Source: Sphingobacterium sp. (GTDB lineage: Bacteria; Bacteroidota; Bacteroidia; Sphingobacteriales; Sphingobacteriaceae). Taken from it: a DNA stretch of 35,946 bases. The translations under genes were made by a program, and so were the position numbers. The stretch spans positions 1-35,946 of the forward strand of contig JAITLW010000325.1 in the NCBI GenBank assembly GCA_031277715.1, written 5' to 3'. Shown piece after piece: positions 9,192-18,253 of this stretch (within the stretch, counting starts at the first letter, position 1; every line of letters starts with the position of its first letter). The notes below the pieces were generated by a model that saw nothing but the letters and a program-made list of their open reading frames with translations, did no database searches and was not told the DNA's origin.

Positions 9192-11411
9192 ATGTATAAT
9201 ATAAAAAGGGTTGTAGGAGCGCTATTGTTGTCAGGAAGCTTGATGGCTAATGCGCAGGAGATAGAGAAGCCAAGTGTTAAATCAAAAACTTCTTTCGCAA
9301 TTGTCGTTGATAAAGCGACTTACGAAGCGGTAGGTCCCGAGATTCGTGCCTACAAGCAGGTTGTGGAAAAAGATGGGCTGGGGACTTATATCATCTATGA
9401 TGATTGGCAGTCACCAGAAAAGATTCGTCAAATATTGCAAAAACTACATCAGGATAAAGGTGCCCCATTGGAAGGAGCCGTGTTGGTTGGTAATATTCCG
9501 GTGCCTATGATCCGTGACGCCCAGTTCTTGACTTCGGCATTTAAAATGAATCAAAAAATAAGATGGGACAAATCTTCAGTGCCTTCCGATAGGTATTATG
9601 ATGATTTTGACCTTAAGTTTGATTTCTTGAAACAGGATACCGCAAAAGGTAAGGAACACTACTTCTATTATAGTTTACGGCCAGATTCAAAACAATACAT
9701 TGATATGGACATCTATTCAGCTCGTATCAAACCTCCCGTAGCCGCTGGTGAACAGATGGTTCCTAAGATTAAAGACTACTTGAATAAATTGATCACGCTA
9801 CGGTCAAAAAGTTACCCATTGAATGATATGCTGGTTTCTTATGGACATGGGTATAATTCGAATTCGGTCAATGCCGTCTCGGGCGAAGCTCTAGCGTTGA
9901 AATCACAATTGCCACATCTTTTTAGACCAGGAGGGTCTATCAAGTTTCTCAATTTTAGAAATGCTGATTTCATGAAGTTTAATCTATTGTCCGAACTGAA
10001 AAGAGATGGGTTGGATTTTGCCTATATGACAGGGCATGGTACACCTACATTGCAGTTGATTAACGGCTATCCGCTCGTGTCCAATCCGCAACCTTCAATG
10101 GAGAATGTTGCCCGTTATCTACGGTCAAAAATGCGTGATGCCAAAGACGATGGAAGAGATGTAGAGAAAACAAAAGAAGGATTTAAGAACTCTTTGGGGG
10201 TATCAGATAAATGGTTTGAGAATATATTTGATGCCAAAGTAGCAGAAGATGATTCTATTTTCAATGCAAATCTAGATGTGCAGATTGAGGATGTGCGCAA
10301 TGGAGGTATTCAAGCAAAGCTTGTCTATTTGAATTCTTGTTTGACAGGTTCTTTTCATTTAGATAATTATATCGCCGGATATTATCCTTTCTCCAATAAC
10401 GAAAACGTAGCAGCTGTTGCGAATTCTGTTGGTGTCTTGCAAGATTTATGGCCTGCAGAAATGATGGGCTTGTTGAACAAGGGGTATCGTGTGGGCAACT
10501 GGCTTAAGCATATCGCTTATCTAGAGACGCATGTGCTTGGAGATCCGACTTTCCACTTCGATTCTAAAGATAGCTATACCCTCAACGAGGCGGTGATGCT
10601 CAATAAAGATGTCACCTATTGGAAGAATGCATTGAAGGAAAATGATGCTGACGTACAGAGTTTAGCTTTAGTCAAATTGGTAGCCTTAATGCCGGAGAAG
10701 GAAAGTGCACCACTATTAAGAGATATTTATTTCAGTTCCCCGTTTGAGACCACGCGGATGGAAGCATTCCAGCTGTTACGTCAATTTGAGAATAAGGAAT
10801 ATATTGAGGTCTTACACGCCGCAAAAAATGATCCTTATGAGTATATCCGTCGTCGTGCAATATATGATCTAACGGATTTTGGATCAAATGAATTTGTTAA
10901 AGACCTGATCCAATTCTATGTTTCTGATCCGCATTCTGAGCGGGTTGCTTATCGAGTGAGATGGGCATTGCAGTTTATGGATCCAGTATTAGCGAAACAG
11001 GAAGTGAATACCCTAATCCGGGAGAACAAAGCAGTTCATAATGGTGTTGCTCTGGCAGACAAATTGGATAAAGACCTGGATTACTACGGAAAAAAACGCG
11101 ATGATTTGATAAAATCCCTGCAAAATGAATCGCTTTCTGAGAAAGAAAAACTTGGAGAGGTTACTACTTTGCGTTTATACCGGCACCATGCCGCCGTACC
11201 TGAGGTAATCACATTGATAAAGGATGAAAAAACACCCGAAAGCATTCGTGTAGCAGCGTTGGAGGCATTGGGCTGGTTTACCTTGTCTTATCAGAGAGAT
11301 AATATCATCAAAGGTTGCGATGAAGTACTGCTTTCCGATGCTCCACAAGGTGTAAAGGATGAGGCATTGAAGACGAAGAATAGAATTAGGGAAGCAACGC
11401 ACAAGATCTAA
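9192..11411 (+). CDS. Secreted caspase-fold (peptidase C25/gingipain-like) protein with HEAT-like C-terminal repeats
   Basis: Signal peptide MYNIKRVVGALLLSGSLMANAQ; EGAVLVGNIPVPM, PSDRYYDD, FAYMTGHGTPT (His-Gly), VYLNSCLTGSF (Cys), LGDPTFHF; alpha-helical repeats from about residue 450. Confidence 0.75.
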   Translation: MYNIKRVVGALLLSGSLMANAQEIEKPSVKSKTSFAIVVDKATYEAVGPEIRAYKQVVEKDGLGTYIIYDDWQSPEKIRQILQKLHQDKGAPLEGAVLVGNIPVPMIRDAQFLTSAFKMNQKIRWDKSSVPSDRYYDDFDLKFDFLKQDTAKGKEHYFYYSLRPDSKQYIDMDIYSARIKPPVAAGEQMVPKIKDYLNKLITLRSKSYPLNDMLVSYGHGYNSNSVNAVSGEALALKSQLPHLFRPGGSIKFLNFRNADFMKFNLLSELKRDGLDFAYMTGHGTPTLQLINGYPLVSNPQPSMENVARYLRSKMRDAKDDGRDVEKTKEGFKNSLGVSDKWFENIFDAKVAEDDSIFNANLDVQIEDVRNGGIQAKLVYLNSCLTGSFHLDNYIAGYYPFSNNENVAAVANSVGVLQDLWPAEMMGLLNKGYRVGNWLKHIAYLETHVLGDPTFHFDSKDSYTLNEAVMLNKDVTYWKNALKENDADVQSLALVKLVALMPEKESAPLLRDIYFSSPFETTRMEAFQLLRQFENKEYIEVLHAAKNDPYEYIRRRAIYDLTDFGSNEFVKDLIQFYVSDPHSERVAYRVRWALQFMDPVLAKQEVNTLIRENKAVHNGVALADKLDKDLDYYGKKRDDLIKSLQNESLSEKEKLGEVTTLRLYRHHAAVPEVITLIKDEKTPESIRVAALEALGWFTLSYQRDNIIKGCDEVLLSDAPQGVKDEALKTKNRIREATHKI

Positions 11412-11508
11412 TAGTTTGTGTCGATGAGAACAAAATCGTGGCAGATCTGTTAAGTACAATGAGGAAAATAATAGTTAATGACCATTAAAAAAGTCGAATT
11501 TTTTACAT

Positions 11509-11928
11509 ATGAAACTTATAGAGATAACAAGCCGGATTGCTATTCGTGTCGAGACCGTATGGAACGCTTATAATTCGGTAGAGGATATTATGCAATGGAA
11601 TCATGCTTCGGATGATTGGCATTGTACAAGCTCAATCAACGATTTGCGTATAGGGGGAAAGTTTATAAACAGGATGGAGGCGAAAGATGGGAGCTTTGGA
11701 TTTGACTTTGAAGGTATTTATACCGAATTAATACCCTTTAAGAAAATTGCCTATACCATGACCGATGGTCGTAAAGCGGAGGTGAATTTTGAAGCACATG
11801 AAAGCTATACAAATATAGTGGTGCGTTTCGAACCTGAGCTTGAAAACCCGATAGAGATGCAGCAGCAAGGTTGGCAGGCGATATTGACTAATTTTAAAAA
11901 GTACGTCGAATCGGTTTATACGGTTTAA
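11509..11928 (+). CDS. SRPBCC/AHSA1 family protein
   Basis: 139 aa; IAIRVETVWNAYNSVEDIMQWNHASDDWHC...GGKFINRMEAKDGSFGFDFEGIYTEL pattern of AHSA1-type START proteins. Confidence 0.85.
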   Translation: MKLIEITSRIAIRVETVWNAYNSVEDIMQWNHASDDWHCTSSINDLRIGGKFINRMEAKDGSFGFDFEGIYTELIPFKKIAYTMTDGRKAEVNFEAHESYTNIVVRFEPELENPIEMQQQGWQAILTNFKKYVESVYTV

Positions 11929-11948
11929 TTTCAAAATACATAAAGAAC

Positions 11949-11990
11949 AATCGCTGCCATTTATACGAAGTGGCAGTGATTATTCTTTTT
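11949..11990. terminator. Convergent intrinsic terminator
   Basis: AATCGCTGCCA (11949-11959) pairs with TGGCAGTGATT (11971-11981, one G-U), followed by T-rich run. Confidence 0.75.
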
Positions 11991-11998
11991 AGGGGGGA

Positions 11999-12604
11999 TT
12001 AATGCTGATGTGCCTCAAGCGGAGGTGTAATCATGATATGGGCTTTATAGGTTCCTTCATCCATCAGCCAAGGCATTCCTAAATTGTTGTGCTGATTAGA
12101 AAGACCGAGGTCCGCCGCTTTGGCGAATGGCACATAGATTACGTATCTTCTTTTAGCATCTTTAATCTCTCCTGTTTCCAAATTTACATCTTTAGCTGCA
12201 CCCCAATAACCGTACAATGTGGATGGCGTCTGAGGTATAGACAGTTTACCCTCTTTAAATTCCTGTTCACGGATTTTATCTCTTTCTTTACGTTTACCCT
12301 GTGCTATCAGTTCGCGTCCCCGAGCCATCAAAGGCTCTAAACTCACCGGATAACAATAGGCGTAATACACCGACATCTTGTAGTCTGGTGCCAAACAGAT
12401 ATAGCCATTGCTCCCTTCTCGAAGCGTAACGAAGTTTCCTTCTTGGTCATATCCATATACCTTCGCTCCCTCTCTAAATTCGGCTGGAGCGGCCTGTACC
12501 GCAATTTTGATTTGAATTTCGGAAGCTAAAATTTTCTTGTCTTGTGCATGGATGTTGCCTATACCCGTCCAGAGTAATAGTACAGCGATTATCAATTTGT
12601 TCAT
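11999..12604 (-). CDS. Secreted protein of unknown function
   Basis: Start MNKLIIAVLLLWTGIGNIHAQ at 12604 (ORF extends to 12619); no recognised domain; ends PPLEAHQH. Confidence 0.75.
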   Translation of the reverse strand: MNKLIIAVLLLWTGIGNIHAQDKKILASEIQIKIAVQAAPAEFREGAKVYGYDQEGNFVTLREGSNGYICLAPDYKMSVYYAYCYPVSLEPLMARGRELIAQGKRKERDKIREQEFKEGKLSIPQTPSTLYGYWGAAKDVNLETGEIKDAKRRYVIYVPFAKAADLGLSNQHNNLGMPWLMDEGTYKAHIMITPPLEAHQH

Positions 12605-12627
12605 TCTATAGTTAATCATTTAAAAAC

Positions 12628-14529
12628 TCAATTTAATCTATTTATCGTTCGTTCTACTTCAATTTTCAATTCTTTGGTGGCCTTGGACTTTAATAGGGTT
12701 TGAAAGTTTGCCAAGATTGTCTCTCTTTTCCAAGAATGGCTAAAGGCCCCTAAGGCGGTAACGAATGCAACCCGTAGCTCAATAGGTTCCTGTTTATCAT
12801 TTATTATGTCGAGTATGCCATCTATACCAGGGTGGTAATTGTGGGTTGCCATGAGTTGAACCAGGCGAATACGTTCTTCTTTAGGCCTAGTTTTGTCTTT
12901 TATCTGCTCCAGTGAGCTTTCAAGAATAGCAGGTTGTGTATATTGACTTTTTATGGATGCTATTTCTGTCTCTTGATGTAATCGATTACTGTTGTGCAAA
13001 GCCGTTGTCAGTGATTTTTCAACAAGGTTCCTGTCAAATACTTCAAATGTTGATTTTATATGCTGTTGGACTCGTCGTCTGGATTTGTCATTCATCCATG
13101 TTTGTGTCAAGGGGCCTATTAAAACGGTATCTCCTATTATTCCAGCATATAGCGTAGCCTGTTGCGCTATGAGCTCATATTCATCACTGAGCCCTGTCGA
13201 TACAGCGTTTGTAAAATGTTTATCCTTGTGGATCGATAAAGCATGTAATGCCTGTAAGCGCACAGTACGATAAGGGGAGTTCTCAAAATACGGCATTATG
13301 GCTTCGGATGAGCTTGTATTGCTGGAGCTAAGTTTGAACAGCGCTAGCGTTTGGTAGATCGCATTGTCTTTCTTCAGCAATGACCGCCAATATTCGGGGT
13401 TATCTTCTTGGCTGAGTTTTGCATTTAGATTTTCCGTATCCTTATTCGCAAAATGAAACGTCGGATCTCCAAATAAATGACGTTCCAGGGTTAAACCCAA
13501 ATTGTGAACATGCCCCCAGCGTAGTCCGTACGATAATAGGCCGCTAAAGTTTATGTCCGTAGGGGCTGGGCGAGTATTCGCCTGTACCGCTATGGTATTG
13601 CCTGAATTAAAGATATATTGCCTGGCGGTGTACTCCACCATGTTATCGAAAGCGCCTGCCGGTTGGGTGTCGAAGATAAGGTATAAAGGATAGGTGTCCA
13701 GTTTTTTAGTCGGAGTGGGTTGTGTACTAGAGCTACTGTCCGAACGAATTAAAAACAAATCAACCTCTTTACGTTGTAGCTCATTTAAGATTGAGGTGTT
13801 ATTGTCCGTTTTAAAAGCTAATTGCTGTAAACCGTTAACCTGCTTTACTAAAAAAGGGAAGTATTCCCTGTAAGCTTTGAGTTCATCTTTCCAAGCGGTT
13901 GTACACCCATTATAGTAATTCCTATTTGTGGAACTAACGACATGGTCTAAGACATTGTCTCGGCGTGTGCGTGTTACTTTTAAAAGGTAATTATTAATTG
14001 CTTCATATGACTCATCATATTTTAAAGTAGGGTAGTAGATTCGTGCAGAGTAAAAGCTTGGATTGATGTCCTGCGGACTGCTCTCCTGTAATTTATAATA
14101 GTGGAGGTTGCTTTGGTTTGCATCTTGTTTGATGTATTCAAAATTGAGATGAAGGTCGTCATAAAAGCGGTCCGATGGAGTGGCAGTCACATGGCCTGAA
14201 AAATCATAAACCATAGGAATCGGAATGTTGCCAATAAAAACAGCGCCTTCCAGAGATTGTTTGGTTTTATGCAGCTTTATAAGCTCTTTTTTAATATCGT
14301 CAGGCCGATTGAATACCCCATGAATGATATAGGTCGGTATACCATCGCTCTCCACCGTTTTTTGATACGCTTTTAGGGCATCTTCGGTATGGGTATAGGT
14401 ATCTTGATCCACGACTATTGCAAAAGCCTTGTTATTCGAGGCCAAGGTAGATTTTTCTATCTTTAGCTGTCCATATGCGATGGTTGCTGTAGAGAGCAGG
14501 ACGAGTAGAGCGAGCAGAGACTTTTGCAT
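12628..14529 (-). CDS. C25-like caspase-fold/HEAT paralog, predicted catalytically inactive
   Basis: Homologous to the 9192-11411 product (FAIVVDQDTYTHTEDALKAYQKTVESDGIPTYII, PSDRFYDDLHLNFEYIKQD, LFGDPTFHF, C-terminal LRVAFVTALGAFSHSWKRETI); Cys position is FDTQPAGAF, His position LIRSDSSS. Confidence 0.8.
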   Translation of the reverse strand: MQKSLLALLVLLSTATIAYGQLKIEKSTLASNNKAFAIVVDQDTYTHTEDALKAYQKTVESDGIPTYIIHGVFNRPDDIKKELIKLHKTKQSLEGAVFIGNIPIPMVYDFSGHVTATPSDRFYDDLHLNFEYIKQDANQSNLHYYKLQESSPQDINPSFYSARIYYPTLKYDESYEAINNYLLKVTRTRRDNVLDHVVSSTNRNYYNGCTTAWKDELKAYREYFPFLVKQVNGLQQLAFKTDNNTSILNELQRKEVDLFLIRSDSSSSTQPTPTKKLDTYPLYLIFDTQPAGAFDNMVEYTARQYIFNSGNTIAVQANTRPAPTDINFSGLLSYGLRWGHVHNLGLTLERHLFGDPTFHFANKDTENLNAKLSQEDNPEYWRSLLKKDNAIYQTLALFKLSSSNTSSSEAIMPYFENSPYRTVRLQALHALSIHKDKHFTNAVSTGLSDEYELIAQQATLYAGIIGDTVLIGPLTQTWMNDKSRRRVQQHIKSTFEVFDRNLVEKSLTTALHNSNRLHQETEIASIKSQYTQPAILESSLEQIKDKTRPKEERIRLVQLMATHNYHPGIDGILDIINDKQEPIELRVAFVTALGAFSHSWKRETILANFQTLLKSKATKELKIEVERTINRLN

Positions 14530-16439
14530 TAGTTTATATTATTTAAAGTTCGACGGGCTTCGTCACGTAGCCTTTTTGAATGTCTGGTGTCTACCATTAA
14601 CTCTTTACAGGCCGCGATAATCTCCTGTTTACGGTACGAATCCCGAAAACAGGATAGGGATTCGAGCATGGCAATCCGTAAGTCTATAGGCATCTTGCTG
14701 TTGCGGACGAATTCAAGATATCGGGTTACAGATGGATGATAGTGTATCGTTCGTAAATCCGTTATTCCCTGTCGTTGACTATCTGGCTTAGTATCAAAAA
14801 TGTTCTTGTCAATCTCTAAATAGATCCCTGTAAACTGAGTTTCATAAAACTTTTCTTTTTCCTTAACCTTGTCAACAAAACTGTTGGTCGTCATAAAACG
14901 TTGCTCAGCGATGTTTTTGATTAAATCTTTATTGAATACATAGAGTGCCATATTTATAGCGGATAGTGTGCCCTCCGCGTGTTGATTGTCTATATAGGCA
15001 TCTATTAGAGCAGGGATGAATATTGGATCTCCGATACGTGCGATGGCATTGATTACTTCTAGGCGGATGGACTCATCACTGTCTTTAATGCCTTTTGCAA
15101 ATAGAGCGGATCTTGTTTCCCCTTCTTGTTGGTCGGCTAGATGTATGCAGGTATAACGTACTGTAGTATAGTTGGAATTGTCGTAGTATTGGGTGATCAG
15201 TTTAGGCAACCCGTCATAATTGTTAAGGGAGAGTTGGTTCAATAAGAAACTTTGGCCCTCTGGAGATTTAGCTTTTGACAAAGCCTCTACTAGTTTTTTA
15301 TTGTTCTTTTCGTGTACAAATCTGCTTAATGTATCTGTAGAACTAATAGAAAAGGTAAATGTCGGGTCGCCGAAAAGGTGTGATTCAAGTGTATTATTCA
15401 GCTTGGCCCATTGACCGATATTCAGGCCCATGCCTAGAGATCCCATCAGGTATGTGGGATGACGATGTAGAGCTGGTTGTACGGTATTGGCCAATGCAGC
15501 TAATGCCGCACCTTTACTGAATGTAAACTGGCCTGCGTTATATTGCGCTTCGCTAAAATTTCCTATGGGGTTGTCCGCAAAAATACTCAACGTAACATTC
15601 GGGTGGATTGTGGAGACATCAGGGAGAGGATATTGACGAATAAAGGCTATATCTAAATCATGTCTTCTAAGCTGATTAATGGTTTCATCTTGTAGCAGAC
15701 GTTGTTTGTCATCCTTGTAATTTTGGAACTGTGTGCTTGCTTTTGAAATCTGAGGAAATTGCTCTTCTAGAAAGTAGGACTGGGATGACCAAGTAGATAG
15801 TGGTTGATACGCGACATAAGACATGACCTGGTCAATACTGTTCTTGGATGCTCTGGCCTGTATTGCTTTGTTTAGATAAGTGGAGATCTGTTGATATTTG
15901 TCGTTTTTTTTGTCCGTAACAGTAAGGGGCTTGAGACGTGCAGAATAAATTGTTGACTTGATGCGGTTGGGAGAAGATAGTCCCAAATTGTAAAAAAATA
16001 ACTGCGGGTTCGTTTTGCTCTGCTCCAGAAAATCGAAAGTCAATTCGAAATCATCATAAAAGCGGTCCGATGGAATAGCTGTTGATACGTTGGTAAGATG
16101 CTGTGCTTTAAGCACCATCGGAACTGGTATATCTCCAATAAAGATAACACCTTCTATTTTGGAGGTTTCATATAGCTTCTGCAACTCTTTTTTTAGTTGT
16201 TCCGGGGTTTTCCAATCATGGTAAACAATCAATGCGGGTAGCTGTGTTGATTCAATAACATCGCGGTAAGAGAGAATCTCTTTTTGACATTTTTCAAAGG
16301 TGCTCCTGTCTGTAATGATAGCGAAAGAACGGTCTGTTATTTCGAGGGTAGCAGGTATGATTTCCTGGGCCCTAACTGTATTCAAGATAGATAGATACGA
16401 GACTAAAAGAATGAGGAACAGTTTGTGTGAAGCCTTCAT
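14529..16439 (-). CDS. C25-like caspase-fold/HEAT paralog, predicted catalytically inactive
   Basis: Start MKASHKLFLILLVSYLSILNTVRAQ at 16439; shared EGVIFIGDIPVPM, PSDRFYDDFELTFDFLEQ, LFGDPTFTF; Cys position FADNPIGNF, His position FIRQYPLP. TAATG overlap with the next gene. Confidence 0.8.
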   Translation of the reverse strand: MKASHKLFLILLVSYLSILNTVRAQEIIPATLEITDRSFAIITDRSTFEKCQKEILSYRDVIESTQLPALIVYHDWKTPEQLKKELQKLYETSKIEGVIFIGDIPVPMVLKAQHLTNVSTAIPSDRFYDDFELTFDFLEQSKTNPQLFFYNLGLSSPNRIKSTIYSARLKPLTVTDKKNDKYQQISTYLNKAIQARASKNSIDQVMSYVAYQPLSTWSSQSYFLEEQFPQISKASTQFQNYKDDKQRLLQDETINQLRRHDLDIAFIRQYPLPDVSTIHPNVTLSIFADNPIGNFSEAQYNAGQFTFSKGAALAALANTVQPALHRHPTYLMGSLGMGLNIGQWAKLNNTLESHLFGDPTFTFSISSTDTLSRFVHEKNNKKLVEALSKAKSPEGQSFLLNQLSLNNYDGLPKLITQYYDNSNYTTVRYTCIHLADQQEGETRSALFAKGIKDSDESIRLEVINAIARIGDPIFIPALIDAYIDNQHAEGTLSAINMALYVFNKDLIKNIAEQRFMTTNSFVDKVKEKEKFYETQFTGIYLEIDKNIFDTKPDSQRQGITDLRTIHYHPSVTRYLEFVRNSKMPIDLRIAMLESLSCFRDSYRKQEIIAACKELMVDTRHSKRLRDEARRTLNNIN

Positions 16440-16575
16440 AGTAAAAATTAAGACTAAAGGTAAAACCAGAAATAACTGAAAATCGGCAAATATCAGAAGC
16501 AAATATAAGCTGAAATTCTTAATAGTGGGTCGGAACAAACCCACTAAAAACTAATTCTATTGTCAAATTATGTCT

Positions 16576-16800
16576 CTAATCGGGCTCGGAAGAGCTTTGA
16601 TCCGTTTCCTGCAGTTTGGCCAATAAGGCATTAACCTCTTCTTCTGATGAAGTTAGTTTCGCTTTGCAGATCAGGATTAACTGAGAGGCCCTTTTTATTT
16701 TGTCCGCTAGTTCATCCACATTGACATCTCCCGTTTCTATTTCTGAAACGATCTGCTGTAATTCGCTGAATGCGTCCTTGTATGTATAGTTTGACTCCAT
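16576..16800 (-). CDS. xseB: Exodeoxyribonuclease VII small subunit
   Basis: 74 aa; YKDAFSELQQIVSEIETGDVNVDELADKIKRASQLILICKAKL; adjacent to xseA. Confidence 0.95.
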   Translation of the reverse strand: MESNYTYKDAFSELQQIVSEIETGDVNVDELADKIKRASQLILICKAKLTSSEEEVNALLAKLQETDQSSSEPD

Positions 16801-16806
16801 GTGTTA

Positions 16807-18063
16807 CTAAGTTTTTGAGATGATTTTGCTCGATAATATGCCGTTGGCATAGCTCGTCTCTATGATATCGCCCTCATTAATCTGTTCTTTTGAGGTGATG
16901 GCCCTTCCGTTGATTCGTGTGATACTAAACCCCTTTTTTAAGAGAAGCTGAGGGTCTGCCATATTGATAATACGGGAGATTCCTTCCAGTGCATTTTGTT
17001 GCTCTTTTAGAATATGTTGACCATATAGTTTCAATTGCTGAGATATCAGTTGTATCTGATGTCCCTCGGATGTAAGTTTCTGCTTACTGTTCCAGGATAG
17101 TACTTGTGCCGATTCCGTAAGTTTTTTTCGGTGTAGTGAAAATAACTCTTGAGCAAGAGAAATAATACTTTCCTGTGCTTTTTCTACGGGGATCGAAAAG
17201 TTGTGAAACTTCTGGATTAGAAAGTCGGCGAGTTCACTCGGGGTAATCGCATTTTTGTAAGCCACCATTTCGCTGACTGTTTCATTGGTCGAATGTCCTA
17301 TGCCCGTCAATACGGGGATGGGGAAAATTGCGATTGCTTTGGACAGTGCGTAATTATTATAACTCGAGAGTCCGACTTCACCGCCACCACCTCGGATGAT
17401 AGCAACGGCATCATATTTTTCAAGATGATCCGCAATAATAGCAAGTTGTCGGATAATTGATGGAATGGATTTATCTCCTTGCAAAAGAGCGGGGTAAAGC
17501 GTTGTTTCAATTTTATATCCCCACGGGTTGTGTGTTATGATTTTAAAGAAATCGGATAGACCTTTGCTGGTTTCAACCGAAATTATAGCTAGCCGTTTGG
17601 GGAGCAGGGGGAATGTTAATCGTTTGTTGGCATCGAATAGGCCCTCTTGTTGTAGCTTAGCTATACTTTCCTTTTTCTCTTTTTCAAGTTCACCCAGAAC
17701 GAATGTGGGGTCGATATCTACTATGCGTAAACTGAGCCCATATAAGGGGTCGTAGGATACCCCTGCTTGAAATAATACAGTTATACCATCTCGTAAAGGC
17801 TCATTGAGCAATTGAATAAATTGCGCGTTAATTCGTTCAAAATCTGTCTTCCATAGTATAGACCGTATTTCTGCGACTATTTTACCGTCTTTTTTCTCGA
17901 CGAGTTCAGGATAGCAATGTCCGGAATGCTTATAATGGTTGAGTTTGTTCATCTCTGCTTTTATCCAATACAAGCTCTTGTAACGCTCTGCAATGGTTCG
18001 CTGTATGCTTTTCGTTACTTCTAGGAGGGAAAAAATAGTTTTGTCTTCAACCACTTCAGGCAT
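16807..18063 (-). CDS. xseA: Exodeoxyribonuclease VII large subunit
   Basis: 418 aa; YWIKAEMNKLNHYKHSGHCYPELVEK, DAVAIIRGGGGEVGLSSYNNYALSKAIAIFPIPVLTGIGHSTNETV. Confidence 0.96.
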   Translation of the reverse strand: MPEVVEDKTIFSLLEVTKSIQRTIAERYKSLYWIKAEMNKLNHYKHSGHCYPELVEKKDGKIVAEIRSILWKTDFERINAQFIQLLNEPLRDGITVLFQAGVSYDPLYGLSLRIVDIDPTFVLGELEKEKKESIAKLQQEGLFDANKRLTFPLLPKRLAIISVETSKGLSDFFKIITHNPWGYKIETTLYPALLQGDKSIPSIIRQLAIIADHLEKYDAVAIIRGGGGEVGLSSYNNYALSKAIAIFPIPVLTGIGHSTNETVSEMVAYKNAITPSELADFLIQKFHNFSIPVEKAQESIISLAQELFSLHRKKLTESAQVLSWNSKQKLTSEGHQIQLISQQLKLYGQHILKEQQNALEGISRIINMADPQLLLKKGFSITRINGRAITSKEQINEGDIIETSYANGILSSKIISKT

Positions 18064-18185
18064 GAATCAAAGGTAAATAAAAACTTTGATGTATAGCACA
18101 GGGATCAGCAAGGGGACAAGTTTGGAACGCCTTATTATTAAAAAGGTAATTAACTGGGATTTAAATCGTAGATAAGACGGATATT

Positions 18186-18203
18186 ATTCGGATATATCCG
18201 AAT
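18186..18203. repeat. 18-bp perfect palindrome ATTCGGATATATCCGAAT
   Basis: Read directly; overlaps the first tandem-repeat unit. Confidence 0.85.
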
Positions 18204-18253
18204 GAAGTCCCTATTAAGTCCGAATAAAGTCCCTGTTAAGCCCCTATTAAATA
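18198..18253. repeat. 22-bp tandem repeat, about 2.5 copies
   Basis: CCGAATGAAGTCCCTATTAAGT (18198-18219), CCGAATAAAGTCCCTGTTAAGC (18220-18241), partial CCCTATTAAATA. Confidence 0.85.

Noticed and set aside
16440-16544. N-terminal extension MGLFRPTIKNFSLYLLLIFADFQLFLVLPLVLIFT of paralog 3
   Set aside because: A proper signal peptide starts at the internal Met (16439), matching the paralogs; the extension is probably 5'UTR
16440-16575. Possible operator upstream of the minus-strand pseudoenzyme operon (CCTTTAGTCTTAATTTTTAC on minus)
   Set aside because: Only a half-site resemblance to TTATTTAGA-N5-TCTAAATAA, not supportable as a sixth site
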